This document shows, one piece after another, positions 1 to 11,000 of a stretch of 64,000 bases of DNA. The notes beneath the pieces were generated by a model. It was not told the DNA's origin and made no database searches. It worked only from the letters and a program-made list of their open reading frames with translations. The DNA is from Luidia sarsii. Lineage: Eukaryota; Echinodermata; Asteroidea; Paxillosida; Luidiidae. The position numbers and the translations under genes were made by a program. The stretch covers positions 15,437,242-15,501,241 of the forward strand of contig OX465115.1 of NCBI GenBank assembly GCA_949987565.1, in the 5' to 3' direction. Each line of letters begins with the position of its first letter. The stretch's first letter is position 1.

Positions 1-957
1 CTCCGGTACATCACTCGCAGGCTAGAAGCCCGTAAAACGCTCATACCAAACCCGTTGTTAATACTGGGAGTGGGAGAGGGCTTCAGCACTGAAGCATGCA
101 TCCCATTGCAGATATGACGTGAGTTGATGCCCACTTTCCTATACGCGTTCAGGCTACGGCGTACATTGAGTTAATGCTTCCCACACTCAGTCACGTCCCT
201 CATGCGTAAAATGGCATCCGGTGAAAACTGCCATCTGATCTCGCTCACCGAACGGACAGCAGTGCATCACGCCATTAGGGCAACACGCCGCCCTTCGACG
301 TGTGACAGATATAGCCATTAGCTCCCATAAAGACCATGCCTTTTTCTTCTTCTTTTTTAACTCATAGCAATTCATAACGGGTTTCCCATTGATCGTACCA
401 ATATAGGATGTCAGCCTTCGGTAGCAGAAAAGTGTACGACCTCAGTCTACCGGTGTTTAATTACGTAATTGAATCCCCAATGATTTTGTTTAGCTGAATT
501 GTAGCGGCAGTGCGATTCAAAAGTGCGATACAATTATGCAGGGTTCGACAGATCAAGAGGTGTCTTATTGCTTTGTCTTGATCAGGTCAGCATGATTGCA
601 TGCGCCGCGGAACATCTGTCTTCTCAACGCATACATCGTAATATGCTTGCCTCAACCTAATTAAGAGATGACAGAGGAAAATCTTCGCCGAATAGTTGGC
701 CTGTAATACACAGGAACGCTCTTATCACCGAGTATTTCAAGGTTTTTAAAACCAGATTAAGGGAACATTTTTATAGCTGCTTTTATTTTGACTCACATTT
801 TTTTCTCTTATGTAATTAGTGTACCGTCAATTAGAAGGAAATCTGTAGACATCGATGTTTTCCGATCTTCCCAACGTTTTATGGGGACATCTTTGATGAC
901 AGCTTTTTTAAAAACTGACCTGGACGATTTATCTTTGCATATTATGATGTCCTCGGC

Positions 958-1121
958 TGATATACAAAAATGTTGCAAACTGCTTACTGACTAAAATTAC
1001 CAAAATGCAAATCTTAAAATTGAGTGGGCCTGACGTTTCGATCCTAGCAGGACCTTTCTCACTCTGCCTTTGAGAAAGGTCCTGCTAGGATCGAAACGTC
1101 AGGCCCACTCAATTTTAAGAT
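958..1121 (+). repeat. Hairpin (foldback) element, family A, complete copy
   Basis: A leader beginning GATATACAAAAATGTTGC (958) runs into two arms, 1011-1061 and 1071-1121. The arms are perfect reverse complements over 51 bases, with a 9-base spacer (1062-1070). The core motif is CCTGACGTTTCGATCCTAGC. The same core recurs at least ten more times in the window, inside introns and intergenic DNA of unrelated genes, so it is a dispersed mobile repeat. No protein is encoded. It is probably a non-autonomous foldback or MITE-like element. Confidence 0.85.
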
Positions 1122-1159
1122 GCCCTATTGCTATAACATACCATTCTCGGTCAAGACCG

Positions 1160-1770
1160 CCCTGGCACTAAAGCGGATCAGTCTTGCGGAGTGCGTGCGT
1201 CACGCGCGCGCCGGGACCGGTTGCTAGGCGCTCTTTTCTTGGCTCGGACCAATCAAGAGCCGAGGAGCACTGCACGTGCCGACCCCCACGACGCGCGACC
1301 GATCCCGAGGTTGCCCAGTTGGTTGGGAGATTACGGGGCATTGGACGACGGTGATACAGCAAGGAATTGTGCTCGTGTGATTGTATGTATGCTGTTCCTT
1401 GCATGCACAGCCGGCAGAATTCTTCGCGAGCGGTTTTTTTTTTTGGGGGGGGGGGGAATAATGAGGTTGCATCGCACGTGCGACGCGTGGACGGATCCCG
1501 GTGTCCGGTGTCTCTCCTCGGGCCTCGCGGGCTCCACGCGCCGGGTCCCCGTTTGATCAGCCGCGGCCTTGTTTGTCGCCGAATCGGATTTCGCTCTAAG
1601 CCGGCCCGAAGCGTAAAACCAGCCCCCGGTCCCCGTCGACTTCTTCCCGGCGCTCTGCCTCGTGTTTGTTTACCCATCTCGGCCGGCAACACGTCGACTC
1701 GGTGCCTTGCCGAGGCGTTATGTCAGAGGGCGGCATTCTCTGCGATTATCCAAGGGTCGCGGTTCTCGAT
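1160..1770. promoter_or_regulatory. CpG-rich segment, possible promoter or CpG island
   Basis: The segment is dense in CG dinucleotides (for example CACGCGCGCGCCGGGACC near 1201) and has a CCAAT-type element (GACCAATC, about 1248-1255), unlike the AT-rich flanks. It also contains a long T-run followed by a G-run near 1435-1456. Overlapping long open frames on both strands are expected from GC-rich DNA and show no protein similarity I recognise. It could be a promoter, or a fragment of an unrecognised repeat; nothing decides this. Confidence 0.3.
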
Positions 1771-2768
1771 ACTCGGTGGGGCTTGGATATCCAGGACCGC
1801 TCGGCGGATCCAGATCACATCTGGGCCATCCAGATGAGATCCGTGACGTGATATCATTAGGTATCCTCCAATTCTCGGGAGGTGCAGATCTACGGAGTTC
1901 TTAAAGGGACATTCGTTGAAAACATGCTCTAAAACAAAATAAAAAATTCGTTCGTTATTTCGTGCGCACGAAATCATTGCACGAAATCAATTATTTCGTG
2001 CGCTCAAAATTATTTTTTTTATTTTGTTTTAGAGTTTGTTTTTTAACGAATGTCCCCTTAGGGGCTCCGTACAGATCATCGCATTGACCATGCTGCAAAC
2101 GTTTGCTATAATATAATACTACGCCGACATTGCGTTGAATGCGGATGCAGCGGTCAGGGGCGAAATGAATCATAGAGTGTTTAAGCACCAAAATATGCCT
2201 AAGCACAAAAAGTCATGTTCATACTAAAGATCACCTTGCCATCCAAAACTTCACTTTTGTTTCATGTTAAAGTAAAGAATAGTTGAATACAAGTCATGTC
2301 AGAAGCAATTGTAATCATGTTCAAATGAGCTCTGTGGATTCTTTGAAATAAAATGCAGTGTAACGAAGCCAAGGGCCTCCCGTCTCCATGCCTTGGACTT
2401 TAGAAAGACAAAAGCCGGAGCCTAAGCCTAAGCCGGGTTTAGGCTTAGGCCACCAGTGTGCGTGCGTATGGGAGGTTCTTTGAAGACGTATGGTTACCAT
2501 AGTAAACCCTGGCTTTAATGCTTTACCTGAGGAATAGTATAATGATAAGGAGAAACAAATCGAACCATTTGAACTATTGCGAAAGAATGGACATGCGTGT
2601 GACTAGCGTGTAGGCAATAGGTCGTCTGCAGCACAAGCAGAGGGAAGTATAAAGGGCTCTGGTGCGTGTTCGGCAGCTCTGATAACATTGCTCCGGCAGT
2701 TTATCCTATAAAAACAAGATTATTGGTTGAATTCGACAGACACTGTTGTGTCATCAAGCCCCGAGCAT

Positions 2769-3432
2769 CGATTTACCACCCTGCCCGCCTGCCCGCCTCC
2801 CTGCCTGCCTTCCCTCCCCTCCCTCCCAGTCTGCCTGCCTACCTCCATCCCTACCTCCCTGTCTCCCTGCCTCCCTGCCTTCCCTCCCTGCCTCCCTGCC
2901 TCCCTGTCTCCCTGCCTCCCTCACTGCCTCCCTGCCTCCCTGCCTCCCTGTCTCCCTGCCTCCCTGCCTCCCTGTCTCCCTGTCTCCCTGCCTCCCTCCC
3001 CTCCCTGCCTCCCTCCCCTCCCTGCCTCCCTGCCCTCCCTGCCTCCCTCACTGCCCCCCTCCCCACCTGCCTGCCTCCCTGCCTCCCTGTCTCCCTGCCT
3101 CCCTGTCTCCCTGACTCCCTGCCTCCCTGACTCCCTGTCTCCCTGCCTCCCTGCCTCCGGCTCCCTCCCCTCCCTGCCTCCCTCCCCTCCCTGCCTCCCT
3201 GCCCTCCCTGCCTCCCTCACTGCCCCCCTCCCCACCTGCCTGCCTCCCTGCCTCCCTGTCTCCCTGCCTCCCTGTCTCCCTGTCTCCCTGCCTCCCTGAC
3301 TCCCTGTCTCCCTGCCTCCCTGCCTCCGGCTCCCTCCCCTCCCTGCCTCCCTCCCCTCCCTGCCTCCCTGCCTCCCTCACTGCCCCCTCCCCACCTGCCT
3401 GCCCCCCTGCCTCCCTCCCCTCAATCCCCCTT
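2769..3432. repeat. Pyrimidine-rich minisatellite (CCTCCCTG units)
   Basis: About 660 bases built from 8-base CCTCCCTG / CCTGCCTC units with higher-order duplication: the block around 2990-3110 recurs around 3165-3290 and again near 3340-3410. Every frame is open on both strands, so the long frames here are low-complexity artefacts. The polypurine/polypyrimidine asymmetry gives triplex-forming potential. Confidence 0.95.
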
Positions 3433-4985
3433 CCCTCACTTAGTGTCACGCTTCGTATACCCTCGAGACACAGACCTGACACAGCTAGTACGACTCATCG
3501 CTCCTTGTCAGATCATATTTGATGCAGTAATTGTGCGATGTCAATGTGTGTGTGTTGTTTCTCCTGTGCCGAGTCTGGATTTGATCGTGTTTTCGTTCGC
3601 CGGCAACCCGGCTTCAGCCCACCCGAGACCCGCTCCGTTGGGGGTTAGGGGAGTGGAGAGGGATGATCGGTACTTCTGTTTGTACAGTCACCGTCACTCC
3701 CCCTTTTCCCGCTAAACCCCTCTCCTCTCCCCCTCCCCCTCTCCTCTCCCCCTCCTGCCTGCTCGGCTGGTAAACTCCTTGGCCCAGATCCGTAAGGGCC
3801 GCGTGCGCTGCTTCAAACAGATAGACCGACACGCCGTCTTGTTAGCGGCGGCCCTTATTCGGCAGCCGTTCCGACCGCAAGACCTCCTGACCTGTCTCTC
3901 GGTATCCAAAGAGGGTCTCATTCCTCGAAGACTGCCTGTTATATTAGCCTTCCCATTAGGGACTGATAAAAAAAAAACCTCGTGGGTGATGTACTTGTTT
4001 CGTTTTTTGTGTTTCCACACTGATGACGAGACACCGACAAAGTCCACTGATTTTAGTGTAATTGACTTGGCTTGCAGTGCTTTTATAAGAAGTGAAGTAG
4101 GCCTATCACAAACAAGTTGCTGACTGGTGACTGGATGTTGAGTGATCTGATACGAGTAGGAACGCTGAGGGCTTCTGGTGTTTCAAAAAGCATCTCTGCT
4201 CATCGTGTCATCAGTCATGCCGACATCTTACATAGAAAACGGTGTTTTATTTTAAATGGCTAAGAAACCTTTGATTACAACTCGAGATCTGGTCAACTAA
4301 ATAGTCAACTAGTCTTTGCCTGGGTGGGGGCGCAAGTCAGAGGCAATTAACCATTAATTGCTGCACAATATCGGAAAACTAACTTTGCACTCCATGCCGT
4401 ATTATAGATCATATTATCTATCGAGGCTAAATTTATTGTGTATATTATAATAGAGTTTGCCAAGCCTGGAGGAGATGAGATTGCGTATACCAACCTCTAA
4501 TTATATCCAGTCTCCCGGCGTGTGGCTCCCAGCTTTGGCAGTAATTAGAAGCCTTTTTCCGGGTACCATCTGTGTGATCAACGCGCTGGCAACCTCCTGC
4601 TTCGAACGTTAGTCCCGACGGTGCGCTGCAGGAGTGACGCCACTTAGTTTAAGCGCGAAGGCCGCCGTGTGCTCGTTAGCTGTGACCCACCGTTCTCGTT
4701 CTTTTTGCAACCCCGTCTGGCCTCGATCATTGCCGTAATTTTCCCCGCTATCATGGATTTCCCAGCGGCCCCCCATCCCTGTACTTCGGCGTGGCGCCGT
4801 GGACATGACATGTAGTTCAGGTCGGTGATGTTCCCGTTCTCATAACATCGGTGACCCATGAGTTCCATCAATAACTGTCAACTGACGTCCGAGCTGCATA
4901 CGGTCCAACAGAAGCAGAGCTTTATTTGTTTGAATCTTTCGGTTTTCAAGTGGTGCGGATGTAGACACGGCCTGTTGACCAGCCA
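3433..4985. other. Non-coding stretch, no gene recognised
   Basis: No exon or RNA gene is supported. A pyrimidine-rich patch lies at about 3700-3765, and a short fragment resembling the tRNA-derived SINE body lies at about 4300-4355 (CTAGTCTTTGCC followed by a GGGGGCGC-containing segment). Confidence 0.4.
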
Positions 4986-5706
4986 TATCAGATGTCTCTC
5001 TCCGTCTTCTCCCTCCCGCTCCCTGTCCCTCTCCCTATATATACTAGCCCTCCCCCTCCCTCGCTCTCTCCCCCTGTCCCTCTGCCTCTGCCTCTGCCTC
5101 TGCCTCTGCCTCTGCCTCTCCCTCTGCCTCTGCCTCTCCCTCTCCCCTCCCTCTGCCTCTGCCGCTGCCTTTCCCTCTCCATCTCCCCTCTCCCTCCCTC
5201 TCCCGTTCCCTCCCCCTCTTCATCTCCCTTTCCCTCTCTCTCTCTGCCTCTGCCTCTTCCTCTGCCGCTGCCTCTCCCTCTCCCTCGTCCTCTCCCCTCC
5301 CTCTCCCTCTCCCTCTCCCTCCCCCTCTTCCCTCCCTTTCCCGTTCCCTCCCCCTCTTCATCTCCCTCTCCCCCTCTCTGCCTCCCCCTCCCTCTGCCTC
5401 TGCCTCTGCCTCTCCCTCTGCCACTGCCTCTCCCCTCCCTCTGCCTCTGCCTCTCCATCTCCCATCCCTCTCCATCTCCCGTTCCCTCCCCCTCTTCATC
5501 TCCCTCTCCCTCTCCCTCTCCCTCTCTCTCTGCCTCTGCCTCTCCCTCTCCCCTCCCTCTCCCTCTCCCTCTCCCTCTTCCTCTCCCTCTCCATCTCCCC
5601 TCCCTCTCCCTCTCCCTCTCCCTCTCCCTCTCCCTCTTCCTGTCCCTCTCTCTCCCCCCCCTCCCTCTCCCTCCGTCTCCGTCTCTCCCTCTCCTCCCTC
5701 TCCCTA
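4986..5706. repeat. Long polypyrimidine tract (CTCTGC / CTCCCT hexamers)
   Basis: About 720 bases of almost pure C and T on the plus strand, built from CTCTGC and CTCCCT hexamers with interspersed TTCATCTCC. There are larger repeated blocks (for example the segments around 5190-5240, 5335-5370 and 5470-5510). All frames are open; the encoded Ser/Pro/Leu or Arg/Glu/Gly strings are not real proteins. Confidence 0.95.
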
Positions 5707-6504
5707 TGGATGCGAATGATCACGTAGACAGCTTGGATATATAAGGAAGACAGTGAGCAATTATTGATATAATCATTCACATGCACTCGATTCAAGTGGA
5801 GCCAGGAGGGGAGAAGAGATAGAGTTCTCCTCGCTGCCGTCAGTCCTCTGTTAGTGCCAGTCCAGGGACCACGCTGAGAAACCCGTCATGGAAACATCCA
5901 CAAACCCATGACATTCTAAAGACATAAGCTCAACTTGATTGTCGCACTAAACATGTTAGCCGTGCAACAGCTCCAAGCAATATCAAATAGTGGCACTTTG
6001 GGTGCTTCTGCCCTACGGAACAAACTGCCCCGGCTGAATAATCATCTCCGTCATAAATTAAGAGCTTGTTGAAATGTTGACTCGACCACCAGTAAATAAT
6101 AACAAAATGGGCATCCTTTTACAAGCCGCATGCACTCTCATAATTGAAGATCCTAGTTGTTTCACTCAAATAGAAATACCGGATCGTGATCTGCTAATCC
6201 GTCTGCTCGCTGGTTCCCCGCGCGAGTCGACGCCAATCGCACGGCGTGCGCAGTTGGGAACCAGTGGTTGGGACCCGGATTCAATGGCGATGATGAGTGC
6301 GTGTAGTCGCCACACCACGCAGCGACGCACTGGTCGATAGCTTGGTATGATAATATACTGCGGCGCGGTACGGGAGTGAGCGATTTGTCCGGTGTTCTGC
6401 AATGTACCTGCGGGCATTCTGTCCTCACAAGACGCCATCTGATCGGCAGATGCTGACCAATGAAGCGATCGGTTTCGACGGCAGGCGAGGAGGAGCCGTT
6501 AAGG

Positions 6505-6720
6505 CCCAATACAACATTGGGAAGATTTGGAAAACATCGATGTCCACAGATACTAGATTCCCTTCTAATTTACACAGTTTGTAAATGGTCATGATATAAT
6601 CCTCATGTTGAAATCTTACGGTCTGGGATGCTGTATTTTTCGAGAAATCCTCACTCAAACATCGACAGATAGTTTATTACTCGCGAGTAATAAACTATTT
6701 CTTACATTACAGAATGGTGC
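6505..6720 (-). repeat. TCGCGA-palindrome repeat family copy
   Basis: Positions 6669-6698 form a perfect 30-base palindrome centred on TCGCGA, within a longer unit that also occurs (opposite orientation) at about 11263-11610. Partial copies lie at about 820-895, 31370-31745 and 60290-60445. The unit includes the sub-motifs ACATCGATGT and CAATACAACATTGGGAAG. It is probably a non-autonomous transposon. Confidence 0.75.
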
Positions 6721-7179
6721 AAAAACCGTGCCTTTTTTGGCCTTTTTCTACTTTCTCGGATCACCATTTGAGCTAAAACCTTTGGAGGATTTCTTGTTTG
6801 GAATGTTTGATGGTTTAACACACAAACTGTGGCAATCTGTTGACCTTTACCGATGCTGTAGCCTGCAGGGCCTTTAAGCAGTCGAGTCCGCGCGCGTGGA
6901 CTCAAGATCCTCTTGCCGCGCCCATCCATTCGCCGGTCGGTTTTATTAGGTTACGCACAGGTTAGCTATAGCTCGTCCTGTTTTATTGGCAAAGGACAAA
7001 GTTGAACGCGTCCAATTTGACATACACATCGCTTTCGAATTAACGCGCACGTACGCCCACAGGCGTTGGCATCGCAAAAAAAAATGTTATACCAAGGCGC
7101 CGTTGGGTCGGCAAGTAAGTGTGCGCACAATAGAATCGCCGCCAGTAACCTCCGTGATTATAACTGTATTTTGAATCAA

Positions 7180-7300
7180 AGTGATATACAAAAATGTTGC
7201 AAACTGCTTACTGACTAAAATTACCAAAAATGCAAATCATAAGATTTAGTGGGCCTGACGTTTCGATCCTAGCAGGACCTTTCTCAAAGGCAGAGGGATT
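7180..7300 (+). repeat. Hairpin family A, single-arm copy
   Basis: The leader GATATACAAAAATGTTGC is followed by one arm ending GGACCTTTCTCAAAGGCAGA. The second arm is missing, so this is a truncated copy of the element seen complete at 958-1121. Confidence 0.8.
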
Positions 7301-7606
7301 TTTATTTATTTTTTATTTTGTAATTTTGAATCGTGAGAAGTCATTTAATGGACCTGTCATCATCACTTGCAGATCCCCGACTTGAATTTGATAAGTGATG
7401 CTGTAGCCTTCACACGGTCGTTAGTTTTGCGCGCAGGCCGAGTCTTTGCAATTCGTTTGACATTAGGGAAATGAGCAGGCATCGTTACATTAACGGCCAC
7501 TGGTTTTAGTTGAACACGGCGCTCCATATGATGAACTTTTGAAAAAACTTATCAAGAATAATTTGAGTCAAACAAGCAAAGGAAAAAATGACTGAAAAAA
7601 AACAAA

Positions 7607-7795
7607 AATTGAAAAAACTTTGACTGGACCGGGACTTGAACCTGAGACCTCTGGATTAATGTACTAGTGCTTTTCCATCTGGGCTATCCAGCCCTTAGAT
7701 GGTGGCCTTCCCTAATAGTCACCTAGTCTTTGCCAGTGTGGGGCGCCATCTCCCTGAAGATATACGGCTGTTTATGGTTGAAATGCCACTGGCAC
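7607..7795 (-). repeat. tRNA-derived SINE copy
   Basis: Read on the minus strand, the unit has a body containing CTGGCGCCCCAC-like sequence, CAAAGACTAG and ATTAGGGAAGGCCACCATC. It then continues into a tRNA-like part with an A-box (TAGCTCAGATGGTAAGAGC in good copies) and a B-box (GGTTCAAATCCCGGTCC in the best copy). The anticodon arm of the consensus closes with CTGGT/ACCAG around a loop containing GCA. Other copies: 12770-12970, 14805-15000, 15045-15160, 24310-24395 (partial), 29647-29834. It is a dispersed repeat, not a functional tRNA gene. Confidence 0.8.
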
Positions 7796-7802
7796 AACAA
7801 CG

Positions 7803-7915
7803 GGGAAGCCTTTGGCTTCAACTTCAACAAAGAACTCCAACCTGTGATTTCAGGATTTGGGGATAACAGAGACGAAGCCGGAGCCGAAGCCTAAGCCGGG
7901 TTTTAAAAAAAAAGT
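7803..7915 (+). repeat. Dispersed repeat, GAAGCCGGAGCC family
   Basis: The unit contains GCTTCAACTTCAACAAAGAA, a GGATTTGGGGATAACA segment, and GACGAAGCCGGAGCCGAAGC, ending in CCTAAGCCGGGTTTT. Related copies lie at about 2345-2460, 23798-24022, 34430-34640 and 57690-57800. It has no coding capacity and its class is unknown. Confidence 0.75.
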
Positions 7916-8066
7916 TGTTGGCGCGCGAACGATGCTGGAGGTGGGGGGAAGTTCGTGAAACCCGGAAGACGTGGAATTTGTACCCGATAGAACCAGTCGT
8001 GATCTCTAATCGAACGCACAACCACTGACCCCTGCCGTTTTCTCTCCCGTTGGGTTTTGGGCACAG

Positions 8067-11000
8067 GTCAGTTACTGGTCGACCAGCCCGGACCTGAGCA
8101 ATACCCTGCGGTTCCCCTACTTCTTCCGGGCCGTGCCCTCAGACGAGTACCAGGCGCAGGCCATGCTGTCCATCGTGCTGCACTTCAACTGGACCTACGT
8201 GTCGCTGGTGTACGAGAACACCAACTACGGCGTGCAGGGCGTGGAGGCCGTCCGTAGGCTGGCCGCCGCCCACGACGTCTGCGTGGCCGTCAAGGAGATG
8301 ATCCCGCGCGACGGGAACCAGACCGCCTACGACGCCATCGTGGCCAGTCTGATCAAGGCTACCGATGCCAAAGGTATGTGAAGAACGGAACGATGGGCCT
8401 CTTACCTGAACGATGGTGTACTTCGCATGCTAACATCAAAACAGAATCTTGCTAACCGCTATGTGTGTCAACCTACTCCCTCACATTGGTGGTAGATAAG
8501 GCTTGAGGGTTTGCGTGGTGGAAGCACCAAGTGGATGTTTTGCGGTGACACCGTGAAACACATCTCTTTTAAGATTTAAGAAGCAGTGTATGGCTCTGAA
8601 AAGAGCCGGTAACTAACTCAGACTAGATAAGATTTGGAGGTTTGCACGGTGGAATCACCAAGTGGACGTTTTTCGGTGACACCATGTACCACTTCTCTTT
8701 TGAGAAGCAGTTTGTGGCTCTTAAATGAGCCGGTGACTCAACGTTTCGGGCAATGTGTCATCCTCCGCTGACAAGTCTTCTGAACACTGCCCGGACACTT
8801 TTATCCGGTTGTGGCCATGGTCATTTGTCCGGGGGACACATTTACCTGGATAAGTATGTCTGGGGGGACAGACCGGGTAATTCTGTCCCCGGGGCAAATT
8901 TAGGGGGGGGGGTCAGAATTAGCCTTTTCATCGGCCACCCTGGATCAGTGCTTGCCCGATCGTGTGCGTGGGTGAGAGCGAGGTCTACACTATTGTATGG
9001 GGCCCTTTGAGGAACCTCTGTCTCGTCCATTTGACTCTGGCATGGCCCAATTCGGCTCAAATTTCGCTCAAAGTCCACGACGTCGAGTGGGCGTTTTAAC
9101 TCGAAAGGTCATCAGTATCACGCTTGGAATTCTTTCTAGAGAAATAGAAGGGGAAATGGCCTGGGTTTTTTTTCATTCATGCAGATTCGGCCAAAACAAG
9201 GCTATAAAGCCATTCAAGGTTAGTGGCTAAGGGAAGAAGGAGATTTGGAGGAACTCAGGAAGGTTGGAGATAGGAATTGAATATTCATCTTTAAAAAGGG
9301 CAAGATCCTAAGCTCTTAAGATCTTAAAATTGGCGTAACTTACGCTTTGAATTTTACTTACATACATAATGTTTATTGTCACATGGCAAAGTGAAATACA
9401 TTTCGTTACTGCGTGCTAAAAAGTACATTCTATTTACAACTTTCAAATTCATAATTAAAGAGATTAATACCAAAAAATGTACGGCACATGGCCTAAGTGG
9501 TCCTACGCCATCGCGTAAAGTGTCGTGGAAATCGGGTGCTGGTATGACCACTTTAACGTGGGTGTTGACTTGCGGTCGTGAACTGTGTAGACCGCGTGCA
9601 TGACGTCATGTGCATGACGCCATGTGCATTACCAAAGCCGTTCATAAATCATGTAGCGCGCTGCCGAATACGCGCGCCCGTACAACCATGAGACTGCGGC
9701 AACGAATCGGTATTGCGGTAAACGTGTCACCGTCGGGACTTCCCTCAGAGGGACCCTTTCCCGAGGTGAGGAAATGTCATTTCACTCATCGCACGCACCA
9801 CAGGAGCTATTTATTGAGAGCATTCGAACGCACGCACAATGCGATGAATTATCACAAATCCTATTGCAATGCATATGCTGACCCGCAGGTCCATTCACAG
9901 CCAATGACTGATGAAGTGACGCTCCTGAATTTAATTGATGCTCGGGTTTGGAGGCAAGTCTTGTCTCGGCAAGAATTTTTTTTTTGAGTAATTGCAACGC
10001 GCTGCGTGCCCGAGTTGTTTCCGGCTTCGTTGGAACATCCGTCAGCGCCTCGTGCGTCGGCATCTCTCTGTGACGTCACCGGCAAGAGGTGAGCGAACTC
10101 TCCGGTTCCCTCCCCCCCGAAGACGTCGACCCGGGGTGCGCTCGGATGCGTCGGAGCGGATCGGATGGATGTCGGAGATGGGGATCCGGGGAGCTCCGTC
10201 GCCGTGACACGCGCGTGTATTAAGTGCGGAGTGAGTGCGGAGTGAGTGCGGATTGTGTGAATAATTGGAGGTATATTGATTCCGCAGGTGCCGTACGCGA
10301 GCTGTAACGCGGCCGTCTCTCGTTGCGTGGCTCGATCAAGGCGTTGGCCGACGATATAAATATCTAAATCCGGCCTTGAGAAATACTGTATGCTGCTTCT
10401 TGCAATACCGTTACGAGTGAAATGCAGTCCCATTCTCCGTTCATAGATTGCGCACGCCATTCCCCCGCCCGTAGCTTGCGTCCGTACATGCTGCGTGCGA
10501 GTCTTTTCCTGGTCCGTAAACCAACTTGCTAGTCGAGGGCTGCCAGGATGACTGCGTACGCACTCGTACACGTGTATACGCACACGGGCTGTTGCGTGTG
10601 GGATGGCAGCGGTGCGGTCTACGTGCCGTGTATACAGCTTGCATCCGGTGTGGTAGTGCCGTAGTGCCCGTGGTGTGCGTGCGTTTGGCCCGGATCTCTG
10701 CCCGGTGCCGTACCGGAGAGACCGCCTTGGACGAGGCTATAGGTACGGCTACGAAACACGAGCCTTATCGTCTATAGCGAGCTGAGCTGCCTATAGGCCT
10801 AGGATGAACGCTTCAGTGGCAAGGATGGGATTTTCCTGTAGTATAATGTTTCCCAACGGGACCAACGATTGGGAATGATATCGTATTCCAGAATTCAATG
10901 CGGGACCAATCATAAACGCGGCCCTTTGATAATCCTTACCAAGTCCCGGTCCCCATGGCTCGCCCGATCACTCCGGCGTCGATTTCGGTGTGAATGCGCC

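Larger units (their letters stand above)
1..2768. other. Non-coding region with repeat copies and a CpG-rich block
   Basis: I see no exon with recognisable protein similarity on either strand. The stretch holds a fragment of the TCGCGA-palindrome repeat family (about 820-895), a complete hairpin element (about 958-1121), a GC- and CpG-rich block (about 1160-1770) and a piece of the GAAGCCGGAGCC repeat family (about 2345-2460). Around 1905-2060 there is a short imperfect inverted repeat: a segment reading about AAGGGACATTCGTT at one end and AACGAATGTCCCCTT at the other, with T-rich and A-rich arms. It may be upstream sequence or a long intron of the receptor gene to the right. Confidence 0.5.
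5707..8066. other. Non-coding region upstream of the first receptor exon seen
   Basis: No coding exon is supported. Repeat content: a TCGCGA-palindrome family copy (about 6500-6720), a half copy of hairpin family A (about 7180-7300), a minus-strand tRNA-derived SINE (about 7607-7795) and a GAAGCCGGAGCC family copy (about 7803-7915). Everything from 8067 on is receptor exon. This region is therefore either the intron between receptor exons or sequence 5' of the gene. Confidence 0.5.

Noticed and set aside
1168..1692. Overlapping open frames on both strands in the first CpG-rich block
   Set aside because: Arg/Pro-rich strings are explained by base composition and a T-run/G-run. No family similarity.
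9861..10583. 240-codon open frame on the minus strand in the receptor intron, and overlapping frames on the plus strand
   Set aside because: The frame lies over a CpG-rich block where stop codons are rare. It has no recognisable domain, no good splice or start context, and an ordinary low-quality composition.
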